This document shows positions 8,356 to 16,485 of a stretch of DNA of 64,000 nt, one piece after another; the stretch's first letter is position 1; the number at the start of each line of letters is the position of its first letter. Source of the DNA: Pseudonocardia parietis (lineage in GTDB: Bacteria; Actinomycetota; Actinomycetes; Mycobacteriales; Pseudonocardiaceae); the NCBI RefSeq assembly GCF_017876315.1, contig NZ_JAGINU010000004.1, forward strand, positions 372,001-436,000. Direction: 5' to 3'. Made by a program: the position numbers and the translations under genes. The notes beneath the pieces were generated by a model. That model worked only from the letters and a program-made list of their open reading frames with translations. It ran no database searches and had not been told where the DNA came from.

Positions 8356-9012
8356 TCAGCCGAGGAGCTCGCGCATCTCGGTGATCTCGGTTTCCTGGGC
8401 GTCGACGATCTGCTGGGCCAGTGCCGTCGCCTCGGGGTTGGCCCCGTTGGCGAGTTCGGTCTGGGCCATCTGCACCGCACCCTCGTGGTGGGCGATCATC
8501 ATCTCGAGGAACATGCGGTCGAAGGCGGCGCCGTTGGCCTGCTTGAGCTGGCCCATCTGCTCGGGGGTCATCATCCCGGCCATGCCGCCCTGCCCCATGC
8601 CGTTCTGGTCGGGGCCGTGGCCCATCGACTCGTGGTCCATCCCGGGCATGGCGCCGGGTGCGGGTGCGCCCCAGGCGGTGAGGAAGGCCTGCATCTGGGC
8701 GATCTCCGGGCCTTGGGCCTGCTCGATCTCGGTGGCGAGGCGGCGGACGTCGTCGCTGCCGGCGCGGTCGGTGGCCAGCTTCGACATCTCCACGGCCTGC
8801 TGGTGGTGCGGGATCATGCCCTGGGCGAAGGCGATGTCGGCCTGGTTGTGCTCGGCCGAGATCGCCGCGCTGGGAGCGGCGGCGGCGCTGGTGGGGGCGG
8901 GTGCCGGGTTTGCGGGCGCGGCGCTGCCGGCGGGATCCGGACCGCCGCAGGCGGTCAGGACGAGGGCAGCAGTCAGTGTCGTGGCCGCGGCGGCCACGTT
9001 GTTGATCTTCAT
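8356..9012 (-). CDS. DUF305 lipoprotein (copper-type ferritin-like)
   Basis: A 218-residue lipoprotein: signal and lipobox LTACGG near residue 22, then an Ala/Pro linker, then two DUF305 helical repeats carrying the paired histidines (MIPHHQQAVEMS and MIAHHEGAVQMA). A Met/Gly/His-rich insertion lies between them. DUF305 proteins such as CopM are exported copper-binding proteins; the Met- and His-rich insertion supports metal binding here. It shares strand and neighbourhood with DUF6153 and F510_1955 genes. Confidence 0.87.
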   Translation of the reverse strand: MKINNVAAAATTLTAALVLTACGGPDPAGSAAPANPAPAPTSAAAAPSAAISAEHNQADIAFAQGMIPHHQQAVEMSKLATDRAGSDDVRRLATEIEQAQGPEIAQMQAFLTAWGAPAPGAMPGMDHESMGHGPDQNGMGQGGMAGMMTPEQMGQLKQANGAAFDRMFLEMMIAHHEGAVQMAQTELANGANPEATALAQQIVDAQETEITEMRELLG

Positions 9013-9080
9013 GTGTGGTTCTGGCTCTCCGTGTCGGTGTGATCGGGCCGGATCCGGCGCTCTGTCGCGCCGGGGGCCGA

Positions 9081-9536
9081 TCAGGTCCGCATCACGCAGA
9101 GCTGGGCGAGTCTTCGGGGGACGGGCGGTGGCCGCTGGGCCGGCATGCCGTGGGCCAGCTGCCGGGCCGGGGTGACCGAGACCGGGAGCGCCAGGCGTCC
9201 GAGGAACAGCCACGCCGCGAGCAGAGCGAGCCCGGCGGCGGCCAGCACCGCCAGGCACAGGTGCAGCAGGTGGGCGTCGTGCTCGCCGTGGTCGGCCGGC
9301 ATCGGGCCGTGGTCGGCCGCGGCCGACACCGGAGCAGACGGCGGCGCGGAGGCCGCGTCGGCTCGGAGGTCGGTGTGTCCGACTACGGACGTAGCGACCG
9401 CAACCTGATGCCCGGTGCCCGTTGCGGGGGCGGCAGCCGGGGCGACGAGCGCGTGCATCCCCACGAGCCCGAGCAGGACAGGCAGGACCAGCAGCACCAG
9501 CCGCAGTCCGTGTCGCCTGTTGCCCATGCCGGCCAC
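9081..9536 (-). CDS. DUF6153 family membrane protein
   Basis: A 151-residue protein with an N-terminal hydrophobic segment (LVLLVLPVLLGLVGMHAL), a His-rich outer loop (DHGEHDAHLLHLCLAVLAA) leading into a second TM, and a C-terminus ending LCVMRT, all typical of actinobacterial DUF6153 proteins. These are usually next to DUF305 and copper-related genes; function is unproven. GTG 9536 and ATG 9527 are both possible starts and neither has a strong ribosome site. Confidence 0.7.
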   Translation of the reverse strand: MAGMGNRRHGLRLVLLVLPVLLGLVGMHALVAPAAAPATGTGHQVAVATSVVGHTDLRADAASAPPSAPVSAAADHGPMPADHGEHDAHLLHLCLAVLAAAGLALLAAWLFLGRLALPVSVTPARQLAHGMPAQRPPPVPRRLAQLCVMRT

Positions 9537-9707
9537 GGTACCGGCGTGACTGCGGGCACTGTGCGGTCAGTAGGACGACGGTGCCTGGGCGCCACGGAAA
9601 TGGCAGTGCTTCCCGGGCTGGCGCGCGGGTGCATCACCCCGGCCCGCCTGGAAGCCGTTACCGGCCGAGGCAGAGTGGTCTGCGGACCTGTTGAGCGTCG
9701 AGGATGG

Positions 9708-10100
9708 TCAGCTCAGTGAGTCGAGGGCGGTGCGTAGCCGTTTGCCGGCGTCGGCCGCGGTGTCGGCGAGTTCGGCTTGGCCGCCGGCGGCGATGCCGAG
9801 CAGGGCGCCGGGATCGACGGCTTGGACGATGGTGCGGCCCTCGGCTCGTCGGATGGTGACATTGCAGGGCAACAATAAGCCGACCTCTGGGCTGGCCGAG
9901 AGCGCGGCATGGGCGAGGCTCGGATTGCAGGCGCCGAGGATGGTGTAGTCGTCGACTTGCTCGCCGAGCTTTGCGGCGAGGGTGGCCTTGATGTCGATGG
10001 TGGTCAGCACCCCGAAGCCCTGCTCGGCGAGGGCGGCGGTGACGGCGTCGATGGCCTGTTGGTGGTCGAGATCGACCTCGACGGTGTGGGCGATCTGCAT
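9708..10100 (-). CDS. DUF302 domain protein
   Basis: A 130-residue cytosolic protein covering one complete DUF302 domain: AVTAALAEQGFGVLTTIDIKATL, the VDDYTILGACNP motif, then LLLPCNVTIR. The GACNP and LPCNV cysteines are characteristic. DUF302 genes are often found beside CsoR/CstR-type regulators and rhodaneses; a role in thiol or persulfide chemistry is inferred from that. GGGAG lies upstream of the ATG. It is divergent from the CstR-like gene, with a GC dyad between them. Confidence 0.82.
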   Translation of the reverse strand: MQIAHTVEVDLDHQQAIDAVTAALAEQGFGVLTTIDIKATLAAKLGEQVDDYTILGACNPSLAHAALSASPEVGLLLPCNVTIRRAEGRTIVQAVDPGALLGIAAGGQAELADTAADAGKRLRTALDSLS

Positions 10101-10164
10101 CGCTACTGACTCCCTGTCATGTGCGGGTGCGAGCCCGGGTGGACGGGCTCACGACACTCCGGAA

Positions 10165-10178
10165 TACCCCGGGGGGTA
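10165..10178. promoter_or_regulatory. CsoR/CstR-type operator dyad
   Basis: TACCCC-GG-GGGGTA, a perfect dyad in the intergenic space between the divergent DUF302 and CstR-like genes. This G/C-tract dyad is the binding pattern of the CsoR family, so both genes are probably autoregulated from it. Confidence 0.65.
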
Positions 10179-10241
10179 CGGTCGTTGTGCGGACGGCGAG
10201 CCCACGGACCCACCGTGGGATGCCCGGGAACGGAGACCGCC

Positions 10242-10508
10242 ATGCAGGTTCAGGCCAAGGAACTCAGTGATGTGGTGAGCCGGCTGCGCCGTGTGGAGGG
10301 TCAGATCAGCGGGATCATCCGCATGATCGAGGACGGGCGTGAGTGCAAGGACGTGGTCACCCAGCTCGCCGCCGCGGCCCGGGCACTGGACAAGGCCGGC
10401 TTCAAGATCATCGCGACCGGCTTGCGGCACTGCATGACCGAGAACGACGAGGGGGAGCGCGCGGTCGACGTGGCCGAGATGGAGCGACTCTTCCTGTCCC
10501 TGGCCTGA
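10242..10508 (+). CDS. CsoR-family regulator, CstR-like persulfide sensor
   Basis: An 88-residue all-helical CsoR/DUF156 repressor (LRRVEGQISGIIRMIEDGRECKDVVTQL). The two sensing cysteines are at about residues 35 and 64. The histidine four residues before the second cysteine, a Cu(I) ligand in CsoR, is Gly here (GLRHC), as expected for a CstR-type persulfide sensor rather than a copper sensor. The downstream genes are persulfide dioxygenase-rhodanese, rhodaneses and TauE, which fits. A GGAG ribosome site lies 6 nt before the ATG. Confidence 0.87.
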   Translation: MQVQAKELSDVVSRLRRVEGQISGIIRMIEDGRECKDVVTQLAAAARALDKAGFKIIATGLRHCMTENDEGERAVDVAEMERLFLSLA

Positions 10509-10603
10509 GCGCGCCGGCCCCCGCGCCCCGGCCGGACCGACGTCAGGAGCGGCGAGAACGCTGCTCCTGACGGACCATCGAGAAGAACGACGACCGATCA
10601 CAC

Positions 10604-10629
10604 GGTAGGGCATACCCTACCGGGTAGGG
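10604..10629 (+). promoter_or_regulatory. Operator/promoter of the persulfide operon
   Basis: GGTAGGG (10604-10610), CCCTACC (10615-10621) and GGGTAGGG (10622-10629) form overlapping dyads; ACCCTACCGGGTAGGG is almost palindromic. CATACC inside it may be the -10. It ends 6 nt before the ATG, so a bound CsoR-family protein would block both transcription and loading. Confidence 0.6.
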
Positions 10630-10635
10630 AATCTG

Positions 10636-12033
10636 ATGATCGACATTCGAACGATTGCGACGTCCGGCCTCGGTGATCGCAGCTACCTGGCCACCGACGG
10701 CGAGGTGGCCGTGGTGATCGACCCGCAGCGTGACATCGACCGGGTCCTGGACCTGGCCGCCGACCTCGGCGTGGCGGTGACCCACGTTGCCGAGACCCAC
10801 ATCCACAACGACTACGTCACCGGCGGGCTCGACCTCGCGCAGCGCACCGGCGCGGCGTATCTGGTCAACGCCGCGGACGAGGTCGGTTTCGACCGCACCC
10901 CGATCGCCGACGGCGAGCAGGTCACGACCGGGACGATGGGTCTGCGGGCGATCGCCACGCCGGGACATACCCACCATCACCTGTCCTACGCCCTGCTCGA
11001 CACCACCGCCGACACAGGTGGCGAGGTGTTGGCGGTGTTCACCGGCGGGTCGATGCTCTACGGCACCACTGGGCGCACCGACCTCGTCTCGCCCGAGGAC
11101 ACCGTCGCGCTGACCCACGCCCAGTTCCACTCGGTGCGCCGGCTGGTCGCCGAGCTGCCCGCCGAGGCCGCGGTCTACCCGACCCACGGATTCGGCAGCT
11201 TCTGCGCCAGCACCCCGGCCAGCGGCGCCGACGGCTCCACCGTCGGACAGGAGGCCACCACCAACCCGGCACTGACCCAGGACGAGCAGGACTACGTCGA
11301 CACGCTGATCGCCGGACTGGGGGCATTCCCGACCTACTACGCCCGTATGAGCCCGGCGAACACCGCCGGCCCCGCCCCGGTCGACCTGTCGGCCCCGGAA
11401 CCGGTCGACCCCGCCGAGCTGCGACGCCGCCTCGAGGCCGGCCAGTGGGTGGTCGACCTGCGTGAGCGCACCGCGTTCGCCGCCGGTCACCTGCCGGGCT
11501 CGCTGGGCTACGAACTCGCGACACCGTTCGTCACCTACTTCGGCTGGACATTCGAATTCGACGCCGAGCTGACCCTGATCGGCGACGACCCGCAGCAGGT
11601 CGCCGACGCCCAACGGGAACTGGTCCGGATCGGCATCGACCGCTTCGCCGGCGCCGCGACCGGCCCGATCGAGTCCCTCGATGCCGGGCAGGGATTGCGT
11701 TCCTACCCGGTCTCGGACTTCACCGGCCTGGCCGCGGCCCGCGCCGAGCGCGGCCAGGATGCACTGTTCGTCGTCGATGCCCGCCGCGACGAGGAACGCG
11801 CCGCCGGTGGGGTGCAGGGATCAGTGCACATTCCGCTGCACGAGCTGCCGGGCCGCCGCGACGAGGTCCCCGACGGCCAGGTGTGGGTCTACTGCGGCTC
11901 GGGCTACCGCGCCTCGATCGCCGCCTCGATGCTCGACCGCCCCGGCCGCGACCTGGTCCTGATCAACGATGACTGGCCGCGGGCCGCCGCGGCCGGGCTG
12001 CCCATCACCGACCAGTCCACCACCGGCAACTGA
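10636..12033 (+). CDS. Persulfide dioxygenase-rhodanese fusion (CstB/ETHE1-like)
   Basis: A 465-residue protein. Residues 1-230 are an ETHE1-type metallo-beta-lactamase fold with metal ligands in ETHIHNDYVTGG, PGHTHHHLSY and TGRTDL, plus HGFGSFC. Residues about 255-350 are a rhodanese domain without a catalytic Cys. Residues about 360-460 are an active rhodanese with loop YCGSGYRAS. Such fusions oxidise glutathione- or mycothiol-type persulfides to sulfite and transfer sulfane sulfur. It follows the CstR-like sensor directly and heads a rhodanese/TauE operon that would make and export sulfite or thiosulfate. Confidence 0.9.
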   Translation: MIDIRTIATSGLGDRSYLATDGEVAVVIDPQRDIDRVLDLAADLGVAVTHVAETHIHNDYVTGGLDLAQRTGAAYLVNAADEVGFDRTPIADGEQVTTGTMGLRAIATPGHTHHHLSYALLDTTADTGGEVLAVFTGGSMLYGTTGRTDLVSPEDTVALTHAQFHSVRRLVAELPAEAAVYPTHGFGSFCASTPASGADGSTVGQEATTNPALTQDEQDYVDTLIAGLGAFPTYYARMSPANTAGPAPVDLSAPEPVDPAELRRRLEAGQWVVDLRERTAFAAGHLPGSLGYELATPFVTYFGWTFEFDAELTLIGDDPQQVADAQRELVRIGIDRFAGAATGPIESLDAGQGLRSYPVSDFTGLAAARAERGQDALFVVDARRDEERAAGGVQGSVHIPLHELPGRRDEVPDGQVWVYCGSGYRASIAASMLDRPGRDLVLINDDWPRAAAAGLPITDQSTTGN

Positions 12034-12143
12034 CCCCTGCCCCCGGCGCCACGCACGGGCACCTCTTCAGGAGCCCGTCCAACAGCCGGCACAGCTCCAC
12101 GGAGGCCATCGCCTCGACATAGAACGAGAGGACCCCTTCTCCC

Positions 12144-12791
12144 ATGACCACGACCTCCCCGCCCGAAACCTCCCCGACCGGGCACACCGCCGACGCCGAC
12201 ACCGTCATCGCCTGGCACCAGGCCGCCGCGCGCGGCGGGTCCGATACACCGGTGGTCGTCGACGTCCGGAGCGCGGCCGAATACCGGGCCTCCCACATCC
12301 GCGGCTCCTACCACGTGCCGCTGGCCACACTGGCCGCACACACCCGTGACATCGCCGCCCACATCGAGGGCCCGGTGGTGCTGGTGTGCCAGTCCGGGAT
12401 CCGCGCCGAGCAGGCCCGACGCCACCTCGCCGCGACGGGTCTGGAACACGCCCACGTCCTCGACGGCGGCCTGGCCGCCTACACCGCCGCCGGCGGTGAC
12501 ATCGTCGTCGGCCGCCAGAGCTGGGCGCTGGAGCGCCAGGTCCGGCTCGTCGCCGGAGCCCTCGTGCTCGCCGGGCTGACCGCGGGGCGGCTCGTCTCAC
12601 CGAAGGCCCGACTGCTGGCCGGCGGGATCGGCGCCGGGCTCACCTTCTCCGCGCTGAGCAACACCTGCGCCATGGGCGCCGCCCTGGCCCGGCTCCCACT
12701 CAACCGCGACGTCGCCGAGCCCGAGGTCAGCCAGACCCTCGCCGCACTGCGAGCCCGCCGGCACGAACGCCCCCGGGACACGCAACGGTGA
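12144..12791 (+). CDS. Rhodanese with C-terminal membrane domain (YgaP/DUF2892-like)
   Basis: A 215-residue protein. Residues about 20-120 form a rhodanese with active loop CQSGIRAEQ. Residues about 130-190 contain two hydrophobic helices, the second ending in NTCAMGAALARLP, matching the DUF2892 part of the membrane rhodanese YgaP. It would move sulfane sulfur at the inner face of the membrane. Its stop overlaps the GTG of the TauE-like gene by 4 bp, coupling sulfur transfer to export. Confidence 0.85.
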   Translation: MTTTSPPETSPTGHTADADTVIAWHQAAARGGSDTPVVVDVRSAAEYRASHIRGSYHVPLATLAAHTRDIAAHIEGPVVLVCQSGIRAEQARRHLAATGLEHAHVLDGGLAAYTAAGGDIVVGRQSWALERQVRLVAGALVLAGLTAGRLVSPKARLLAGGIGAGLTFSALSNTCAMGAALARLPLNRDVAEPEVSQTLAALRARRHERPRDTQR

Positions 12792-13585
12792 TAGTTCTCG
12801 CGGCAGGGTTCGGGCTGCTCATCGGCGCCCTGCTCGGCCTCGTGGGCGGCGGTGGCGGCATCCTCGCCGTGCCCGCCCTCGTCTACGGGCTCGGGCTCCC
12901 CCTGGCCGAGGCGGTCCCCGCATCGCTGGTGGTGATCGGGTTGGCCTCGGCGGTCGCGGTCGCCCCGCGCGCCCGCCGCGAGGTCGACTGGCGCCTCGCC
13001 GCGATCATCGGCGCCGCGGGCATCCCCACCTCTGTGGCCGGCGGGATCGTCCACCAGCAACTCGACGGCCGATGGCTGATGCTCGTGTTCGCCGCACTCA
13101 TGGTCACCGCCGGACTGCGGATGCTGCGCGACACCGACGAGACCGGCGGGGTATGCGAGCTTCCCGGCGGCGGCGTCGCCTGGCGCCACTGCCTGCCCCG
13201 CGCCGTCGCGACCGGGCTGCTGGTCGGGTTCCTGACCGGGCTGCTCGGCGTCGGTGGCGGTTTCCTGCTCGTGCCCGCCCTCGTCGTCGCCCTCGGGCTA
13301 CGGACCCCGAACGCGGTGGCCACCTCGCTGGTCGTCATCGTCATCAACTCGATCGCCGCGCTGCTGCCCTACCTCACCGCTGCCAGCGCTGCCGGCACCG
13401 CAGGCGGGCTCGAGTGGTGGATCATCGGCGCGTTCGCCGCCGCCGCGATCCTCGCCTCGCTCCCGGCCGGCCGCCTCGCCCACCGGTTGTCCGCGAGGAC
13501 GCTGAGCCGCGGCTTCGCCACGCTGGTCCTGCTCGTCGCCGCCGGCGTGACCGCCCAGACCGTCGTCGCCCTCGCCACCACCTGA
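12788..13585 (+). CDS. TauE/SafE family sulfite (sulfur anion) exporter
   Basis: A 265-residue membrane protein with two inverted repeats, each starting with a glycine-rich loop: GALLGLVGGGGGILAVPALV near the N-terminus and GFLTGLLGVGGGFLLVPALV at about residue 145. This is the TauE/SafE (DUF81) signature; about eight TMs. It probably exports sulfite, thiosulfate or a related anion made by the persulfide enzymes. It starts with GTG overlapping the preceding stop. Confidence 0.88.
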   Translation: MIVLAAGFGLLIGALLGLVGGGGGILAVPALVYGLGLPLAEAVPASLVVIGLASAVAVAPRARREVDWRLAAIIGAAGIPTSVAGGIVHQQLDGRWLMLVFAALMVTAGLRMLRDTDETGGVCELPGGGVAWRHCLPRAVATGLLVGFLTGLLGVGGGFLLVPALVVALGLRTPNAVATSLVVIVINSIAALLPYLTAASAAGTAGGLEWWIIGAFAAAAILASLPAGRLAHRLSARTLSRGFATLVLLVAAGVTAQTVVALATT

Positions 13586-13618
13586 CTTGCAGCGAAACGA
13601 CACGAAGGAGCACACCGT

Positions 13619-13933
13619 ATGACCGTCCGTGAGATCTCCGTCGACGACCTCGCCGCCGCCCGCGACACCGGCGAGGCGACCGTGATCGACGTCCGCAACC
13701 CCGACGAGTACGCCGAGGGCCACATCCCCGGGGCCCGCCTGATTCCGTTGCCCGAACTCGGTGACCGCCTCACCGAGGTCCCCACCGACCGTCCGGTGCA
13801 CCTCGTGTGCCAGTCCGGCGGACGCAGCACCCAAGGCGCCGAACTGCTCACTGCGGCCGGACTCGACGCGGTATCGGTCACCGGCGGCACCCAGGGCTGG
13901 ATCGCCTCCGGGCACCCCACCACTACCGGATAG
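13619..13933 (+). CDS. Single-domain rhodanese
   Basis: A 104-residue stand-alone rhodanese with complete fold: EATVIDVRNPDEYAEGHIPG, active loop CQSGGRS (Cys about 67) and C-terminal GGTQGWIASGHP. The ribosome site is AAGGAG. It belongs to the CstR-headed sulfur operon. The loop composition suggests thiosulfate or polysulfide sulfurtransferase (GlpE-like) activity. Confidence 0.9.
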   Translation: MTVREISVDDLAAARDTGEATVIDVRNPDEYAEGHIPGARLIPLPELGDRLTEVPTDRPVHLVCQSGGRSTQGAELLTAAGLDAVSVTGGTQGWIASGHPTTTG

Positions 13934-13939
13934 CGCGCC

Positions 13940-13955
13940 ACCCCACCGGGTAGCC
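13940..13955. promoter_or_regulatory. Possible CstR-type half-palindrome upstream of SHOCT gene
   Basis: ACCCCACCGGGTAGCC matches 13 of 16 positions of the operator core at 10614-10629. It lies about 80 bp upstream of the SHOCT gene and could be a secondary operator. Confidence 0.35.
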
Positions 13956-14032
13956 GAGCCGGATCACTGCACTGCACGAGAGCGACACCCGACGCCCCCC
14001 TGCACCGAGCAGGGCGCCGGGGCGAGGAGGTC

Positions 14033-14293
14033 ATGACCATGATGGGTGGATCGATGATGGGCTGGGCCTGGGTATGGCCGGTCCTGGTGCTGATCGGGCT
14101 GATATTGCTGGGCTATGTCGTGTTCCGGCTCGCCCAGAGCCGCGCACGTGCCGGCGCGGCACCGGGCGAGGGAACCCGGTCGGAGGGATCGCCGCAGGCT
14201 CGCCCGTCGGCACGGCAGATCCTCGACGAGCGCTACGCCCGCGGCGAGATCGACGAGGACGAGTACCACCACCGCCGCGACATGCTGGGATGA
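14033..14293 (+). CDS. SHOCT-domain membrane protein
   Basis: An 86-residue protein: one TM helix (WVWPVLVLIGLILLGYVVF) followed by a linker and a C-terminal SHOCT motif (ILDERYARGEIDEDEYHHRRDML). SHOCT proteins bind other polymers or proteins through this short C-terminal helix; the partner is unknown. GAGGAGG lies just before the ATG. It is last on the strand after the rhodanese genes. Confidence 0.85.
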   Translation: MTMMGGSMMGWAWVWPVLVLIGLILLGYVVFRLAQSRARAGAAPGEGTRSEGSPQARPSARQILDERYARGEIDEDEYHHRRDMLG

Positions 14294-14641
14294 ACCCCGA
14301 TCAGCCGGCGCCGCGTTGGGGCTGGCCGGGCGGCTTGGCACCGCCGCTGTTGTGGCCTGGGACACCGACAGGCTGGCTGAAGTGAATCGAGCGCAGCGGG
14401 GCTACGCGGGCCGGTCCAGGGTGACCCGGTTGTTGCTGGTTGACACGCTTGAGGGTGTGGGTCGTCGGCGGAGGCCGCGTCGATCCTGGCGGCCGTGTTC
14501 TGCTTCGCCGTCGTCGGCCATGCGGCCTCTCGACCGGCGTGGCCGGGGTTTGGTCCACCGCTTCCTCGACGCACGCCGGCTCGTGCTCGGCTTTGTCGCG
14601 CTCATGGGCAGCTGGCCAGGAGCTGTCCGACGTGCGGTTAC
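14294..14641. other. Gap without convincing gene
   Basis: About 350 bases between the SHOCT gene and the convergent methyltransferase gene. Open frames here are arginine-rich shadow products with no recognisable fold. Several short GC-rich inverted repeats could end transcription, but none has a clear T-run. Confidence 0.5.
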
Positions 14642-15235
14642 TCAGGGGGCGGCTGCTCGGATCAGCGTGTCGATCGCGTGGACGGTCCGGCCCTCCTGCT
14701 CGACCGGGCGGCGGATCCGCTCCGCTGTCGTGACCCGCAGACCGCCGAGTGCCCCGGCCACCTGGGTGGGTGTCTGTAGGACCGCGGGGTCCTGCGGTCC
14801 GCCCGCCCCTTCTGCGAGGTTGGTGAGGTCGTGGGCGACCAGGAGGAACACCCCGCCTGGGGCTACCGCCGCCGCGGCCGTGGCCAGTACCGGGCCCAGC
14901 TGTTCCCACGGGAGCTGGAGGTAGGCCACCAGCACCAGGTCGAAGGACCGCTGCGGCCGGTAGGTGGTGACGTCGGCGGTGACCGCGTCGATCGTGACTG
15001 CTCGCGCGCGGGCGGCGGCTAGCGCCTTGTCCGTGGCGACGCGGGAGAAGTCCACGGCCGTGACCATCCATCCCTGTTCGGCGAGCCACACGGCGTTGCG
15101 CCCCTCCCCCGATCCGAGATCGAGCGCTGTACCCGGTTCCAGACCGGACACCTGCTCGGCGACCGTCGCGTTGGGACCGGCGGACCACACCAGCTCGGTC
15201 GCCTCGTACCGTTCGTCCCAGTGGCGTGCGTCCAC
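14642..15235 (-). CDS. Class I SAM-dependent methyltransferase
   Basis: A 197-residue protein with a complete Rossmann methyltransferase core: motif I TALDLGSGEGRNAVWLAEQG, an acidic loop VTAVDFSRVA, then FDLVLVAYLQLPWEQL and PGGVFLLVAHD. It is similar to TehB-like or thiopurine methyltransferase-like enzymes, including tellurite-resistance relatives. GTG 15235 follows a GAGG and starts at DARHWDERY, the usual beginning of this family. Substrate unknown; neighbours suggest thiol or metalloid methylation at most. Confidence 0.78.
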   Translation of the reverse strand: MDARHWDERYEATELVWSAGPNATVAEQVSGLEPGTALDLGSGEGRNAVWLAEQGWMVTAVDFSRVATDKALAAARARAVTIDAVTADVTTYRPQRSFDLVLVAYLQLPWEQLGPVLATAAAAVAPGGVFLLVAHDLTNLAEGAGGPQDPAVLQTPTQVAGALGGLRVTTAERIRRPVEQEGRTVHAIDTLIRAAAP

Positions 15236-15430
15236 GCTCGTCCGCCTCGTTGAGATCGCTGACCGGCTGGTCACCGCGTCCCATCCATCCTGCCCGCCAG
15301 GGCGAACTGCCGGACGTTCGTCGCTGACGTCCGCGGGGCTGCGGGCCCCGGTGGGGCCGTCCCGGGGGAAGGCCGGCCCCACCGGGTGGGCCGGGCGGCG
15401 ATGGTGCAGCAATCCCGCCCGGCCCGGTCA

Positions 15431-15952
15431 CTACTGCGGCGCGTGTTCGCCGCGGACCTGGACCTGGTCGCCGACCCCGAGCGCGTCGAAGAAGGCGATC
15501 GCGTCCGGGCGTTGCAGGTGCACGCAGCCGGCCGACAGGTTGTCCAGGGAGCCTTCGTGGAAGGCGATGCCGCCGGGGGCGAAGAACACCGAGAACGGCA
15601 TCGGGGCGTCGTACTCGCGGCTGTGGTAGTTCTGCGCCTTCCAGTCGACGGCGAAGGTGCCGGGCGGGGTGGGAGTGCGGGGGTCGCCGTCGAGAAACGG
15701 GACGGTGCGGGTGATCTGCCCGTCGTCCAGGAGCCAGGCGGTGTGCGAGGTCAAGTCGACGCAGGCGTCGGCCGAGGTCGTGCACGGTGTGCCGGGGACC
15801 GGGACGCCGGACGGGGTGGCCGTACTCGCCGGAGGTGGGGTCTGCGGCGAGTCGGTGTCGGCGAGCCCGAGGCCGGCGCCGCCGAGCAGCGCGCCGGCGA
15901 GCGCGAGGGCCACCACTCCGGGGCGTCGCCAGCGTGCTGGGATGGTTGTCAC
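15431..15952 (-). CDS. Secreted L,D-transpeptidase (YkuD), end of disulfide operon
   Basis: A 173-residue exported protein: basic start, hydrophobic signal ending near GLADTDS, a Pro/Thr linker, then the Cys pair PGTPCTTSADACVDL and a YkuD domain with AFHEG and LSAGCVHL active-site motifs. It is paralogous to the gene at 2833. GTG 15952 overlaps the upstream stop by 4 bp and has GGGAGGA. As last gene of the BlaI-controlled DsbA/CcdA operon, its extracellular Cys pair is a plausible client of that oxidase. The 3-3 cross-linking role is from the family. Confidence 0.88.
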   Translation of the reverse strand: MTTIPARWRRPGVVALALAGALLGGAGLGLADTDSPQTPPPASTATPSGVPVPGTPCTTSADACVDLTSHTAWLLDDGQITRTVPFLDGDPRTPTPPGTFAVDWKAQNYHSREYDAPMPFSVFFAPGGIAFHEGSLDNLSAGCVHLQRPDAIAFFDALGVGDQVQVRGEHAPQ

Positions 15953-16485
15953 GAGTCCTCCCTGACCGGGTGTGGTCCTGTTGCGTCGAAGGCGCGCGGC
16001 GTGGCGGTGCGCCTGGTATCGGTGGATCCGCTGTCGCTGGAGGTGCCGGGTAAGGGGCAAGCGGTGGCGCCGCGCAGCCGGGCCCGCAGTGCGGCGGCGA
16101 GCCCGACCACGGCCAGTACGGCCAGGACCGGCTGCACGGGTTCGAACCAGGTGATGGCGCCGGTGTAGCCGAGGACGAGCAGGACGAGTTTGTTGCAGAC
16201 CGGGCAGCCGACGGCGAGGAAGCCCAGCAGTGCCCCGGCCGAGGCGCGGCGCCCGCCCGGCCCGTCGGGTGCGCGGACGTAGGTGGCCGCGACCAGGCCG
16301 GACAGGATGGCGACGAGTCCGAGTACCGGATAGGCCCAGCCCGGGGTGGGGATTTCGCGCCAGAACCACGGAGTCGGTAGCACCGCGGTGGGGACCGCGA
16401 CGAACACGACCGTGGCCAGGGTGGTCAGTACCGCGACCGTCCAGTGCCGACCTGTCCAGGCCCGCAGCGCGTCGAGGGCGGTCAC
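15949..16485 (-). CDS. Polytopic membrane protein with CPVC motif
   Basis: A 178-residue protein with about four TM helices and the motif GCPVCNKLVLLVLG at the start of the third. The CxxC facing a membrane helix suggests thiol redox, like vitamin K epoxide reductase or CcdA partners, though neither family is matched fully. It overlaps both neighbours by GTGA (CcdA-like upstream, L,D-transpeptidase downstream), so it is part of the same thiol-disulfide operon. The exact role is unknown. Confidence 0.72.
   Translation of the reverse strand: MTALDALRAWTGRHWTVAVLTTLATVVFVAVPTAVLPTPWFWREIPTPGWAYPVLGLVAILSGLVAATYVRAPDGPGGRRASAGALLGFLAVGCPVCNKLVLLVLGYTGAITWFEPVQPVLAVLAVVGLAAALRARLRGATACPLPGTSSDSGSTDTRRTATPRAFDATGPHPVREDS

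Noticed and set aside
6698..9175. 825-residue plus-strand frame across the copper-type genes
   Set aside because: Antisense to DUF305 and F510_1955 genes, which have lipoboxes and domain motifs; no coherent domain of its own.
10242..10508. Copper-sensing CsoR
   Set aside because: The His ligand before the second Cys is Gly and the operon is persulfide-related, so a CstR-like sensor fits better.
14301..15785. Long 494-residue minus-strand frame
   Set aside because: It overlaps the methyltransferase and L,D-transpeptidase genes in another frame and is arginine/proline-rich with no fold; a high-GC shadow.
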